Source: Saprospiraceae bacterium
Lineage (GTDB): Bacteria > Bacteroidota > Bacteroidia > Chitinophagales > Saprospiraceae
Direction of reading: 5' to 3'
Assembly (NCBI GenBank): GCA_020627535.1
Contig: JAHDGU010000015.1
Coordinates: forward strand, 23,658-87,657
Length of the DNA: 64,000 bases
Shown piece after piece: positions 33,885 to 43,774 of the stretch. Numbering within the stretch: the first letter of the stretch is position 1; each line of letters begins with the position of its first letter. The position numbers and the translations under genes were made by a program. The notes beneath the pieces are model-generated. The model saw only the letters and a list, made by a program, of their open reading frames with translations, had not been told where the DNA came from and did not search any database.

Positions 33885-36467
33885 TTAGTTCAGCTGTTTT
33901 GCAAGTACACATGTCTCCTTGTATTCTTGCACTTCTCCATCTTCGAAGAACACTTGTGCGAAAATCACATAAATACCTGGTCGCACCAAATTTCCTTCAT
34001 GGTTTTCTCCTGACCATCTTAAGAAATCTTGCTGACCGAGAAGCTGATTACTTGCTAGAAGACGAACTTGCCTTCCTTCTGCATCATAAATGCCAACGGT
34101 CGCCAAGGCGCTTGGACGATCTGGATGTAGTCTTAAGACGAGAAAGTCTTTGTATCCGTCACCATTTGGGCTAAATACTTCATTCTCTACGAGCAGTCCG
34201 GGACTTGATTGCATGGAGCTACTCGGAGTAGACTGCGAATTGACGGCTGTCGGTGTGGCACCGCCAGATGCATCTGAGGCCGAATGCCAATTGGAAGCAA
34301 GATTGGTGGAGCTATTTCCATCAACGCGCTCAAGAGATCTCCCTTTCGTCTCATCTATGAATGCTTGATGCAGATCTGGCGTGTAGTCAAATGAATCAAT
34401 GACTGTCCGCTCCGAGCTGCCCAGCCAAATGACACTCACATTACCGCGTGCGATGTTCATCGCAGGGATCTCTTGTTGGTAGAGTTTGTCGGGAAATGCT
34501 ACAGGGTATCGAGATAGAATGTCCTGTCGATCACTGGTCCAGACCAAAATCTCTCCAGGCGCTATTTGGCCTGGTTCTGTGATAAAATCCAGCTGGTCAT
34601 TGTCGACATTGAGTAAGGCAAGACCCGCGAGGCTTAGTGTCTTGGAGCTGATGTTTTGCAATTCTATGAAATCCGCTCCACCGCTGAAAGGATCAAAGAG
34701 GATTTCATTAACGACGATGTCTCCAGGAATCGGATCAAATGGTATGTTAACAACTACGGTCGTATCTGTCACGAGGATGTCACCTTGACAATCCACGACA
34801 TTCTCCGATAGGCTGATTCGCAGGCTCTCGCCAGCAGTGACCTCACGATCAAGGACCAAGAGGATTTGATCCCCATCATGCATATAGTCCACGATCTGAG
34901 CATCTAGGGCAGAGGTATTAATGAGATTTGACCAGAGTTGCTCATCTTTCAAGGGCATGTTAAATAGCAGTAGAATTTCACTGGCGTTGACAAATCTCCA
35001 TGAGGCCAAGCTCAGCGTGACATTGAGGTCATCGAGTACACTATTTTCTGCTCCTGGGGTAGCACCTAGGTCAGCTTGACTCGCGCGCCAGTTGGATGAT
35101 GCGAGGCAAAGTTCTTGCGGATCGATAAGCTCGAGACTGTATCCACCTTGATCTCGGTCGGCATCTCGATACCAATCATCAGTCCAGTCCACACGATCAA
35201 TTTCTTCGGTATCAGAGAGGAGCGCTATTGGCTCACCACCATTGGTGATGCCAGGAAATCTCACCAGTCCGAGTCCATTTTCGAGCCCGAAAGCCACCAC
35301 ATCTTCTTCTTCTGTGATCAATACGTAGGCCCTAGGTTCCAAGACGTAATCTGAGAGAGACAAGTCGTCATTGCCTATTTGCAGGTTGAGAGTAGACAGC
35401 TGGATGAATTTATCTGAGCGATTGTAGAGCTCGATCCACTCGGCCTCAGGTTGAGCCACGACAGGGCTAGGATCAGCCATAATCTCAGATATACGAATGT
35501 CACCAAATGCGGCTTCTTCTATTAGCAAAAAATCAAAGCTCATACTCTGCTCGGCTTTCGCGATACCATTACAATCTCGAGCTTCAGTAAGGTCAAGAGT
35601 GTAGCTTGTAGCATTGGTCATATCCATCTCATACTGAAGGCTCACCTCTTTACCAGTAGACATCACCGAGCTGAGACTACCAAGACTCGGAGTCATGACG
35701 TATCGATCGGCTTGATCCATCCAGAACTCATCTAGATCTGCGTCAAATGTGAGTCTGAGTGTATTGGAAGATAGAATTTCTATGTCTATGAGGTCCGGAC
35801 CATCACCAGCAAGGAGAGAAGTACTGTCCACTATAATATTGTCAAAAAAGAAGGAGCTGCTGCGACTTGTGGTATAGTCACATTTGAGCCCAAAATAGAG
35901 TTGCTCAGCCATAGGCAGTGGACTCATCGTTCCTTGACGCTCATCCTCGAGACATACAGCGCCATCATAGCTGGTGCTGAAATTCCAGCTGGATAAATCG
36001 GTCGTCAGTCGAGCAGTCAAGCTAGCCGAGGGATCTGCCAAAAGTCCATCCTCTCCGCGATCGACCAGCACTTCCACACCATCTGTGTATTGATAGATCT
36101 CCCAGGTATCAGACAGACCTGTCTCACCCCATTTTATCACAAGGGCATTATTGTAGGGCAATGACGCTTGGTCAGCATAGAGTATGATCTCTACTTGATT
36201 GCTCGTACTTGGGGAGAAGTCGAGATTGGCAAAAAATTCCCAAACATGTTGCCCATCGACAGCCCAAGGATACTGAGACCATATGACAGAGTTTCCTGCC
36301 TCCGCGGCATTGAGTCTAAGGACTCCATCTTCTATGACGAAGTCTCCTGTGTCACCTTCCCAGGTGGGATTGCTCCCCAGTTCGCCATCTTCAAAGCTCT
36401 CAGACATTTGGGCGAAAGCCCCGAAAGCCAATAATGAAAATGTCAAAATGAGTATGCTCTGTCTCAC
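33885..36467 (-). CDS. Lamin-tail-domain surface protein with gliding-type C-terminus
   Basis: About 860 residues. I take the GTG at 36467, which gives the signal peptide RQSILILTFSLLAFGAFAQ; the frame extends to a GTG at 36527. Residues 25-225 form a concanavalin-like beta domain, then an Ig-like domain. Two lamin-tail domains follow (DIRISEIMADPSP...AEWIELYNRS and DIVVNEILFDPF..GADFIELQN), each typical of secreted Bacteroidota proteins. The end (ENEVFSPNGDGYKDF, GIYVIFAQVFFEDG) is a gliding/T9SS-type domain. It is presumably a surface protein; lamin-tail domains often accompany nucleases or phosphatases, but no catalytic motif is seen here. Confidence 0.8.
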   Translation of the reverse strand: MRQSILILTFSLLAFGAFAQMSESFEDGELGSNPTWEGDTGDFVIEDGVLRLNAAEAGNSVIWSQYPWAVDGQHVWEFFANLDFSPSTSNQVEIILYADQASLPYNNALVIKWGETGLSDTWEIYQYTDGVEVLVDRGEDGLLADPSASLTARLTTDLSSWNFSTSYDGAVCLEDERQGTMSPLPMAEQLYFGLKCDYTTSRSSSFFFDNIIVDSTSLLAGDGPDLIDIEILSSNTLRLTFDADLDEFWMDQADRYVMTPSLGSLSSVMSTGKEVSLQYEMDMTNATSYTLDLTEARDCNGIAKAEQSMSFDFLLIEEAAFGDIRISEIMADPSPVVAQPEAEWIELYNRSDKFIQLSTLNLQIGNDDLSLSDYVLEPRAYVLITEEEDVVAFGLENGLGLVRFPGITNGGEPIALLSDTEEIDRVDWTDDWYRDADRDQGGYSLELIDPQELCLASSNWRASQADLGATPGAENSVLDDLNVTLSLASWRFVNASEILLLFNMPLKDEQLWSNLINTSALDAQIVDYMHDGDQILLVLDREVTAGESLRISLSENVVDCQGDILVTDTTVVVNIPFDPIPGDIVVNEILFDPFSGGADFIELQNISSKTLSLAGLALLNVDNDQLDFITEPGQIAPGEILVWTSDRQDILSRYPVAFPDKLYQQEIPAMNIARGNVSVIWLGSSERTVIDSFDYTPDLHQAFIDETKGRSLERVDGNSSTNLASNWHSASDASGGATPTAVNSQSTPSSSMQSSPGLLVENEVFSPNGDGYKDFLVLRLHPDRPSALATVGIYDAEGRQVRLLASNQLLGQQDFLRWSGENHEGNLVRPGIYVIFAQVFFEDGEVQEYKETCVLAKQLN
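36407..36421 (-). repeat. Hairpin word 9: GGGC-TTTC-GCCC-AAA
   Basis: Within the signal peptide codons of the lamin-tail gene, read as Gly-Ala-Phe-Ala-Gln. Confidence 0.6.
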
Positions 36468-36580
36468 TGATGATAGATTGTCAATCAAATGTCTGCTTAT
36501 ATCACAATATGCCTCGATATTTTGCACGTTAAAAGCGCAACTTTGCGATCCTTGTCCTTAAAAATTAACTCAAAGGAACG

Positions 36581-37588
36581 ATGAAAATTGCCATCGCAGG
36601 TGTGACTGGACTTGTGGGTCAGAAGCTGCTCGAGATACTCTCAGAGCGGGGTTTTCCTTGTGATCAGCTCATACCGATTGCCTCGCCAAGATCAGAGGGG
36701 AAGCAATTGGAGTGGAGAGGGAAAAATCACACCATAGTCGGCGCAGCTCAAGGACTTTCTCAGAAGCCAGACCTCGCTTTCTTTGCCGCAGGTGGCGATT
36801 TTTCCAAGGAGTGGGCACCGCGATTTGCGGAGACTGGTGCATATGTGATCGACAAAAGCTCAGCTTGGCGCATGGTCAAGGGTATACCGCTGGTCATCCC
36901 AGAGATCAATAGCCATGCGATGACGGATCAGACGCGGATCATCGCTAGTCCCAACTGTTCTACTTCTCAGCTCGTCTTGGCGCTCAAACCGCTCCAGGAT
37001 CACTTTGGCCTAGAGCGTGTGGTCGTCTCAACCTACCAGTCTATGTCTGGCTCAGGTGTCAAGGCAATGGAGCAATATGATCAGGAGTTGATAGATCCTG
37101 CTTCGGCGAACAAGTGCTACAGCTATCAAATACTAGATAACTGCATACCACAGTGTGATGTATTTCTCGACAATGGTTACACCAAAGAAGAAATGAAGCT
37201 CATCGAGGAGAGCCGGAAGATCTTGGGTCTGCAAGATCTCGCCATTACTGCTACAGCTGTCAGAGTGCCCGTCAAGGTTGGACATTCTGAGTCTGTGAGC
37301 ATTACTTTGTCCGAAGATTTTACCTTAGTAGATATCAGACAGTGCCTGGCAGATATGCCTGGTATCAAGCTGGTAGACGATCATAGTAAATTACAGTATC
37401 CGATGCCACTACATGCTGCAGGCGATGACCTTACGCATGTGGGACGCATCAGAAGAGATGAATCACTGCCACGAAGCCTACACCTATGGGTCGTGTCAGA
37501 TAATCTTCGCAAAGGTGCGGCGACGAATGCCGTACAAATCGCAGAGAGTCTGATACACCAAGGTCTGCTCAAGGCAGTATATGCGTAG
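36581..37588 (+). CDS. asd: Aspartate-semialdehyde dehydrogenase
   Basis: Makes aspartate-4-semialdehyde from aspartyl phosphate with NADPH, the branch point to lysine/diaminopimelate, threonine and methionine. 335 residues. NADP loop GVTGLVGQ at 7-14, SSAWRM at 93-98, active-site C126 in ASPNCSTSQ, and a catalytic His in the RVPVKVGHSESV segment. Length and motifs agree with bacterial ASADH. It is the first gene of a plus-strand run; the next gene starts 36 bases after the stop. Confidence 0.95.
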   Translation: MKIAIAGVTGLVGQKLLEILSERGFPCDQLIPIASPRSEGKQLEWRGKNHTIVGAAQGLSQKPDLAFFAAGGDFSKEWAPRFAETGAYVIDKSSAWRMVKGIPLVIPEINSHAMTDQTRIIASPNCSTSQLVLALKPLQDHFGLERVVVSTYQSMSGSGVKAMEQYDQELIDPASANKCYSYQILDNCIPQCDVFLDNGYTKEEMKLIEESRKILGLQDLAITATAVRVPVKVGHSESVSITLSEDFTLVDIRQCLADMPGIKLVDDHSKLQYPMPLHAAGDDLTHVGRIRRDESLPRSLHLWVVSDNLRKGAATNAVQIAESLIHQGLLKAVYA

Positions 37589-37624
37589 TACCAGGGCGCA
37601 AGCCCGATAGACAAGAACGACAGT

Positions 37625-38902
37625 ATGAAAACGAGAGTAGTCGTATGGGGAGAAAACGACAAAGCCGAAAAACTCCTCCTAGCGATAGAGCTGAAAGCAG
37701 AAGACAATGCAGTAGTCATCAAGAGCTTCCCAGAGGCCGTGGCTACAGAGGCATTTCACAAAAAACTGATGGACAGTTGGCGTAGCGGTGAGAGTATTCC
37801 ATGGCCAGCGGATCATCAGGAGATCAATCGTCCACTGAGCCTCACAGAGAGCCTATTGCCTGATGGCCTGAAGGTGATGAGATCAGATATTATCTCACGT
37901 GCACAGACTGAGTGGCACTTTGTAGTGCTGTCGCACAAATTGAGCTCCGCCTACAAGAGCGAGCTCGAAGACCTCAAAGAAAAAATTTCTCGTCTCGACG
38001 GCTATGAAGCAAAGATTTGGGAAGAGCTGAAGGGTTTTTGGGACAAGGTGCAAGTCCAAGTCCGGGAAAAGAATCTATTCTGGGATCACTTCCGAGATCT
38101 CAAGTCAGGTACTAATGAGCTCTTTGATGCGCTCAAGGAGAAAAGGAAAAAACTCAATGATACCATCTCGGAAAAGTCTAGGGAGAATCTTGCATTTTTC
38201 GGAGAGAAGCTTGATGTCATAGAGGACAAGATCGAAAAGGGACTCGGCCTCCAACCCATATTCCAGCAGCTCAGAGATCTTCAGGGCAAGCTCAAGGATC
38301 ACGAATTTACAAGAGGCGATCAAAATAAGCTGTGGAAGCGTATTGACAAGGCTTTTAAGGCTGTCAAAACAAAGAGATTTGGTGATGGAGCCCAGGCTGC
38401 GTCCAATGCTGTCGAGCGACTCACAAAGCGCTATGACGGGCTCCTCGGTGCTGTAGATCGCATGACAAGGTCGATCAATCGTGATCAAAAGGATCTGATG
38501 TTTGAGACCAAGAGACTCAATGCCAGTGATGGTCAACTCGAGAGTCAGATCCGGGCGGCCAAGATCACCATGATCGAGGAGCGCATCAGGTCCAAGCAGG
38601 AGAAGCTAGACGATATGAATCGGACCAAGGCAGAGCTCGAAGACAAGATCGAAAGAGCCAAAGAAAAAGAGGCAGATCGTCAAGAAAAAACCAAGATCAG
38701 AGAAGAGCAAACTGCTCTCAAAGAGAAGGTGAAATCCGATATCGCGAGCAAGCAGATTTCCTCCGAAGACGAGGCGAAGCTCGCCAGGGCTGCCGCTGAG
38801 ATCAAAGAAGCAAAAAGTAAAAAAGCGAAAAAGGCTACGGCCCAAACCAAGGTGCCAAACTTGGTGCTAGATATCGCTGCGGCGACTAAGCTCTTGAGCT
38901 AG
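37625..38902 (+). CDS. Long coiled-coil protein
   Basis: 425 residues, charged, no signal. A small N-terminal domain (MKTRVVVWGENDKAEKLLLAIELKAED) is followed by about 300 residues of predicted coiled coil rich in Lys, Glu, Arg and Leu, including a region with helical repeats spaced like DUF349 (LWKRIDKAFKAVKTKRF). The C-terminus is a basic Ala/Lys stretch. Probably a cytoplasmic scaffold or RNA-associated protein; the family is not identified. Its closeness to asd suggests co-transcription only. Confidence 0.7.
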   Translation: MKTRVVVWGENDKAEKLLLAIELKAEDNAVVIKSFPEAVATEAFHKKLMDSWRSGESIPWPADHQEINRPLSLTESLLPDGLKVMRSDIISRAQTEWHFVVLSHKLSSAYKSELEDLKEKISRLDGYEAKIWEELKGFWDKVQVQVREKNLFWDHFRDLKSGTNELFDALKEKRKKLNDTISEKSRENLAFFGEKLDVIEDKIEKGLGLQPIFQQLRDLQGKLKDHEFTRGDQNKLWKRIDKAFKAVKTKRFGDGAQAASNAVERLTKRYDGLLGAVDRMTRSINRDQKDLMFETKRLNASDGQLESQIRAAKITMIEERIRSKQEKLDDMNRTKAELEDKIERAKEKEADRQEKTKIREEQTALKEKVKSDIASKQISSEDEAKLARAAAEIKEAKSKKAKKATAQTKVPNLVLDIAAATKLLS

Positions 38903-38961
38903 CCTAGAGGAACTATTCTGTCCACTAGCTCATTGAATCGGCTACCAAACCATGTAGAGAT

Positions 38962-39384
38962 ATGACGGATCATGCCGAGTTTTCTAAGCGACTCATTGCT
39001 ATGCTTATAGACTATCTGATTGTCTTTGGGCTTTACTCTCTATTTTTCGCTGGTGCAAGTCGTGCGAGTGGTCTGGCGTACAACGAACTGTCTACTGCTG
39101 CCTTAGCAGGTATATTTTCAGGTCAGGGTATGGTCTTCTTGTTATATCATGCAGTCTTGGAGAGCTCGAGACATCAAGCGACTTGGGGCAAGCGCCTCAT
39201 GAAGATCGTGGTCACCGACAGAGAAGGTGAGAGAATCATGTTTGGTAGAGCCTTTATACGTACACTGGGCAAATATCTCAGTGGTGCTATACTCTTTATA
39301 GGGTACGCTATGGCACTCTTTACACAAGAAAGGCAGGCACTGCATGATCTACTGGCAGGTACGCTTGTACTTGAGGAAGAGTGA
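38962..39384 (+). CDS. RDD-family membrane protein
   Basis: 140 residues, three TM helices. The start FSKRLIAMLIDYLIVFGLY carries the R-x-x-A-x-x-I-D pattern, and GKRLMKIVVTDREGERI with DLLAGTLVL near the end is the RDD signature. Some RDD proteins act as sodium/proton antiporters; role here unknown. Confidence 0.85.
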   Translation: MTDHAEFSKRLIAMLIDYLIVFGLYSLFFAGASRASGLAYNELSTAALAGIFSGQGMVFLLYHAVLESSRHQATWGKRLMKIVVTDREGERIMFGRAFIRTLGKYLSGAILFIGYAMALFTQERQALHDLLAGTLVLEEE

Positions 39385-39476
39385 ATTGGTAGATAATTTG
39401 GCTGTACCCATCAGAAAAAACAAGGTCTACCAGCCCATAGACACCTACTTTTGCAGCGCTTTTTGAGAGCTAGTTT

Positions 39477-41345
39477 ATGGAAAAAAATCAACTGATAGGA
39501 TTCTTGCTCATCATGGGATTGATCTTGGCCATGTCCATCGTCAATGCCCCCTCCAAAGAAGAAATTGCAGAGCAACAAAGGATCAAGGATAGCATTGCGC
39601 AAGCTGAAGAACTTGTCGATCAGCAAGCCACTGAGACTGTAGCTCGTGCGACGATCGATACGTCTACAGTGAATCAAGATAGCTTGGATCGCGTCGACCG
39701 CCGCAATAGCTTCGGATCATTTGCGCAAGCGGCTACTGGTAAGGAACAAACGTCTAGCTTGGAATCCGATGTCCTGCGTCTCGAGTTTAGCAACAAAGGT
39801 GGGCGGATATCGCAGGTAGAACTCAAGCAATTTCATCGACTGGTAGAGAATCCTGGCGCTGATGATCTTCAAGAGCCTTTAGTACTACTTGAAAATGATA
39901 AAAACAGATGGGAATACCTGCTGCAGAATGAAGGTAGATCTATCCGGACTGGTGATTTATACTTTACCCCGAAGATTTCTGGAAACCAAATCAGCTACAC
40001 TGCCGATCTAGGTCAAGGACGTCAGATCGTGCAGACATATACGGTCAATGATGGAAGCTATGTCATCGACTACGATGTCAACTTCAAGAATATGGATGGC
40101 AATCTTGATGGTGATCAGGTCAAGTTTTACTGGGAAAATCACCTCAAACCGATCGAAAAAAACGATCGATACGAGCGTACCATGTACTCAGCCTTCTACT
40201 ATCGTGATAGCAAAGAAGATGTTGACGATACAGGGATGCGACGTGGAAAGCTCAAGGACCTTGAGAACGAGCGACTAGACTGGATCAGCAGTGGTCAACA
40301 GTTTTTCAACACGACCGTAATTCCTGATGAGCCCTTCTATGGTAAGACGGTCGAGACGATCATAGGTGAAGAGGATAGCGACCTTCTTAAGACTTTCAGA
40401 TCGACCATGGGTGTGCCAGTCGGTAGAGGTAGTGATCAAGGACTGAGTATGAAAATCTACTCCGGTCCCAATGACTTTGAGATTCTCAAGGACATGAATA
40501 TGGACATTGAGCAAGTAGTGCCATTTGGCTGGGGAATCTTCGGCACCATCAATCGCTGGATTGTTCGTCCTCTTTTCAATCTGCTACTCGGGCTTTTTTC
40601 CAGCAAGGGACTTGTGATCATCATCTTGACGCTGATTGTCAAGGCAATACTCTATCCTCTGACTTACAAGATGCTGCACTCGCAGGCCAAGATGTCTGCT
40701 CTCAAGCCACAGCTAGCAGGCCTCAAAGAAAAGTATGATGGAGACCAGCAGAAGGTGCAGATGGAGACCATGAAGATCTACCGAGAGTATGGTGTCAATC
40801 CTCTTGGAGGATGCCTGCCGATGGTGGCGCAGATGCCGATCTGGATCGCCTTGTATCGGTTCTTCCCTGCGAGTATTGAATTTCGTCAATCGTCTTTCCT
40901 CTGGGCCAATGATCTATCGAGCTACGACGCCTTCTTCCAGTTGCCCTTTGAGATGCCATTTGGGATGGGATCGCATCTGAGTCTCTTCACACTACTCTGG
41001 GCAGTGACGACAGTTATCTACACCTACTACAATACGCGGCATATGGATATGAGCATCAATCCTGCGATGAAGTGGATGCAGTATCTCATGCCCATCATGT
41101 TTCTAGGTTTCTTCAATAGCTATGCATCCGGTCTTACCTGTTATCTGCTTTTCAGTAATATTTTTAATATCACGCAGACCATTGGCACCAAGAAGCTCGT
41201 CTTCAATGATGACAAGATCATGGCTGAGCTCAATAAGAAGAAAGCCAAACCCAAGAAAAAAGGTGGATTCCAAGAGCGTTTGCAAAAGGCTCTGGCGGAG
41301 CAGCAAAAGATAGCTGCTGAGCGAGAAAAATCTCGCAAGAAGTAG
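39477..41345 (+). CDS. yidC: Membrane protein insertase YidC
   Basis: Inserts and folds inner-membrane proteins, alone or with Sec. 622 residues: N-terminal TM (QLIGFLLIMGLILAMSIV), large periplasmic beta-supersandwich domain, then the five-TM core from about residue 355 with IWIALYRFF and MPIMFLGFFNSYASGLTCYLLFSN. A basic tail (KKAKPKKKGGFQERLQKALAEQ) can bind ribosomes. It begins 92 bases after the RDD gene and 31 bases before gpsA. Confidence 0.96.
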   Translation: MEKNQLIGFLLIMGLILAMSIVNAPSKEEIAEQQRIKDSIAQAEELVDQQATETVARATIDTSTVNQDSLDRVDRRNSFGSFAQAATGKEQTSSLESDVLRLEFSNKGGRISQVELKQFHRLVENPGADDLQEPLVLLENDKNRWEYLLQNEGRSIRTGDLYFTPKISGNQISYTADLGQGRQIVQTYTVNDGSYVIDYDVNFKNMDGNLDGDQVKFYWENHLKPIEKNDRYERTMYSAFYYRDSKEDVDDTGMRRGKLKDLENERLDWISSGQQFFNTTVIPDEPFYGKTVETIIGEEDSDLLKTFRSTMGVPVGRGSDQGLSMKIYSGPNDFEILKDMNMDIEQVVPFGWGIFGTINRWIVRPLFNLLLGLFSSKGLVIIILTLIVKAILYPLTYKMLHSQAKMSALKPQLAGLKEKYDGDQQKVQMETMKIYREYGVNPLGGCLPMVAQMPIWIALYRFFPASIEFRQSSFLWANDLSSYDAFFQLPFEMPFGMGSHLSLFTLLWAVTTVIYTYYNTRHMDMSINPAMKWMQYLMPIMFLGFFNSYASGLTCYLLFSNIFNITQTIGTKKLVFNDDKIMAELNKKKAKPKKKGGFQERLQKALAEQQKIAAEREKSRKK

Positions 41346-41376
41346 TGATCTGAGAGATGCCTACCTTCGTCTCTAG

Positions 41377-42435
41377 ATGTCTGATTCAGCCCAAGCCAAC
41401 CCTCAAAAAGTAGCCGTCATTGGCTCTGGAAGCTTTGGAACAGCGATCGCATTGCTGATTGCTGATAAGGCTGAAGTCTTGCTTTATAGTCGCAAAGAGG
41501 AGACTGCAGAGCGGATCAATTCTGAAAGGAAAAATCACGGATATGACCTGCCTGACAGCATTACAGCCACGGCCGATATTGCACAGGTCTGTCGAGAGTG
41601 TAGGTTGATATTTCCTGTAGTGCCCTCAAAGCACATGTGCTCCACCATGCAGCGCTTTGCTCCTCAGCTCACACCCGGCCATATATTGATCCATGCGACC
41701 AAGGGATTTGACCTGTATAAGGTGAGTGAGGATGAGATGATGACGCAAGATATTTCTCGTCGCAACATCCGTACCATGAGCGAGGTGATCGAGCAAGAAA
41801 GCGCTGTAGTCAGGATTGGTTGCCTGTCAGGGCCCAATCTTGCCAAGGAAATTATGGAAGGTCAGCCTACAGCAACAGTCATCGCATCGGAGTTTGATGA
41901 GGTGATTGAACTCGGTCGGCACTATCTCAGTGGTTCTCGATTTTATGTCTTTGGATCTCATGACATCGTCGGAGCAGAGATGGCAGGCGCCTTGAAGAAT
42001 ATCATTGCGATTGCATCCGGACTCCTAGTAGGTAAAGGGCTCGGGAAGAATATGCAGGGTATGTTGATTACACGAGGTCTCAATGAGATGATTCATCTCG
42101 GTAAGGCTATGGGAAGTGGATACAAAGCATTTCTAGGCACAGCTGGTATCGGAGATCTTGTAGCGACAGCAACAAGTACCAATAGTAGAAATTTCAAATT
42201 TGGTCTCAAGCTGAGCGAAGGAAAGTCAATCGACGAGATCTATGAAGAGACAGATGAGCTCGCCGAAGGTGTCAGGACTCTTCGCATTGCACAGCAGCTC
42301 ATCAAGCACTATGACCTGAGACTGCCGATCATTGAACTGCTCTATCGAGTCATCTTTGAGCAGAGTCCGCTTATCGAGAGCATCGAGAAGGTGATGAGAT
42401 TCCCATTTGCACATGACGTAGACTTCCTTGACTGA
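41377..42435 (+). CDS. gpsA: Glycerol-3-phosphate dehydrogenase [NAD(P)+]
   Basis: Reduces dihydroxyacetone phosphate to sn-glycerol-3-phosphate for phospholipids. 352 residues. Dinucleotide loop VIGSGSFGTA near residue 15, LSGPNLAKEI near 150, catalytic Lys region GALKNIIAIASG near 205, and TAGIGDLVATATSTNSRN, all in order. The start includes a short polar extension. DUF2130 gene begins just beyond the stop. Confidence 0.96.
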   Translation: MSDSAQANPQKVAVIGSGSFGTAIALLIADKAEVLLYSRKEETAERINSERKNHGYDLPDSITATADIAQVCRECRLIFPVVPSKHMCSTMQRFAPQLTPGHILIHATKGFDLYKVSEDEMMTQDISRRNIRTMSEVIEQESAVVRIGCLSGPNLAKEIMEGQPTATVIASEFDEVIELGRHYLSGSRFYVFGSHDIVGAEMAGALKNIIAIASGLLVGKGLGKNMQGMLITRGLNEMIHLGKAMGSGYKAFLGTAGIGDLVATATSTNSRNFKFGLKLSEGKSIDEIYEETDELAEGVRTLRIAQQLIKHYDLRLPIIELLYRVIFEQSPLIESIEKVMRFPFAHDVDFLD

Positions 42436-42436
42436 T

Positions 42437-43690
42437 ATGGACGAACACAATCTCCTCTATTGTCCCAATTGTAATCATCAGCTCGATGTCGACGAGATGA
42501 TGGCCAAGACCTACGAGCAGATGCTGCAGCGGAGGCTTGCAGAAGAGCGTGAGCGAGTACGAAATGAGGTCTCGGAGAAACAAAAATTACTGGAGCAGCA
42601 AAAGCAAGAATTCGAACAGCGCAAGGCCAAGGAAAACGAACTCTTCAAAGAACGACTGCAAAAAGCGCTTTTGACCGAAAGGTCTCAGATCAAAGATCAG
42701 ATCGCAGAAGACTTCAAGCTTCAAATCCAATCATCACAAGATGAGCTCAAGCGCAAAGACGAGCGTCTGGCCGAGATGACCAAGTTGCAGATTGAGCTGG
42801 AACGCGCACAGAGAGAAGCCAACCTGAGACAGGAGCAACAAAAACTAGTATTTGAGCGACAGCTCCATTCTGCTAAAGTAGATTGGGAAAAGGAAATCTC
42901 AGCTCGCGAAAAAGCACAATCAGATCTCAAGATCGCCGAACTCAATAAGCAACTTGACGACCAAAAGAAGCTCGTCGACGAGATGAAGCGTAAGGCCGAA
43001 CAGGGCTCAATGCAACTGCAAGGTGAGATCCTTGAACTTCAGATAGAGGATCAGCTCAGAAAGAAGTTTCCTCGTGACTTGATAGAAGAGGTCTCAAAGG
43101 GAGTTCGAGGAGCAGATGTGATCCAGACCGTCATGAATGATCAGATGCAAGCCTGCGGTAAGATCATCATAGAGTCCAAGCGAACCAAGGCATATAGTGA
43201 AGGCTGGACAGACAAGCTCAAACAAGACATGCGAGCTGCCGGTGGAGATATTGCAGTGCTGATCACGGAGACAATGCCCAGAGATCAAGAGAAGATGGGG
43301 ATCCGCGACGGAGTCTGGGTCTGTAGCTACCAAGAGTACCTCGAATTGATCTCTTTACTCAGACATATGATACAGCGTCTCCATCACACCAAAGCAGCCA
43401 ATGAAAACAAGGCAGATAAAATGGAGATCCTCTATCGGTTTCTGATCAGTGAGGAGTTCAAACAACAAATCGAGTCAATCATCGGAGGCTTTTCTAAGCT
43501 CAAGGATGAGCTGGCCAAGGAGCAGCGAGCCATGAAACGGATCTGGAAGGAGCGTGAGAAATATATCGAGCGAATTCTAGAAGGGACTATCGATATGCAT
43601 GCGTCGATCCAGGCCATCTCCGGACATAGTTTGCCCACCATCGATATTCTGGAGTTACCGGATCAAGGCGAAAACGAGATTGATTCGTAG
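42437..43690 (+). CDS. DUF2130 protein with long coiled coil
   Basis: About 417 residues from the ATG at 42437. A short N-terminal YCPNCNHQL knuckle is followed by about 160 residues of Glu/Lys/Gln coiled coil and then the DUF2130 domain (QIEDQLRKKFPRDLIEEVSKG, SKRTKAYSEGWTDKLKQDMRAAGGDIAVLI, with KMGIRDGVWV). The core resembles a restriction-endonuclease-type fold in that it has acid and K patterns, but activity has not been shown. The longer TTG start at 42428 would overlap gpsA. Confidence 0.82.
   Translation: MDEHNLLYCPNCNHQLDVDEMMAKTYEQMLQRRLAEERERVRNEVSEKQKLLEQQKQEFEQRKAKENELFKERLQKALLTERSQIKDQIAEDFKLQIQSSQDELKRKDERLAEMTKLQIELERAQREANLRQEQQKLVFERQLHSAKVDWEKEISAREKAQSDLKIAELNKQLDDQKKLVDEMKRKAEQGSMQLQGEILELQIEDQLRKKFPRDLIEEVSKGVRGADVIQTVMNDQMQACGKIIIESKRTKAYSEGWTDKLKQDMRAAGGDIAVLITETMPRDQEKMGIRDGVWVCSYQEYLELISLLRHMIQRLHHTKAANENKADKMEILYRFLISEEFKQQIESIIGGFSKLKDELAKEQRAMKRIWKEREKYIERILEGTIDMHASIQAISGHSLPTIDILELPDQGENEIDS
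42670..42685 (-). repeat. Hairpin word 10: GACC-TTTC-GGTC-AAAA
   Basis: Inside the DUF2130 gene. Stem bases differ from all other copies at two positions yet remain complementary. Confidence 0.6.
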
Positions 43691-43774
43691 AAAAACCATA
43701 GCACTTCGTAGAAAGCGGAAATCTTTCCGATCAATTTCGCATTGGAAGTCTTGGATATTGGAGAATTTCACGTC

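Noticed and set aside
42437..43690. Restriction or defence enzyme
   Set aside because: The DUF2130 fold has been compared with nucleases, but there is no methylase, no partner gene and no clear catalytic motif, so I keep it as function unknown.
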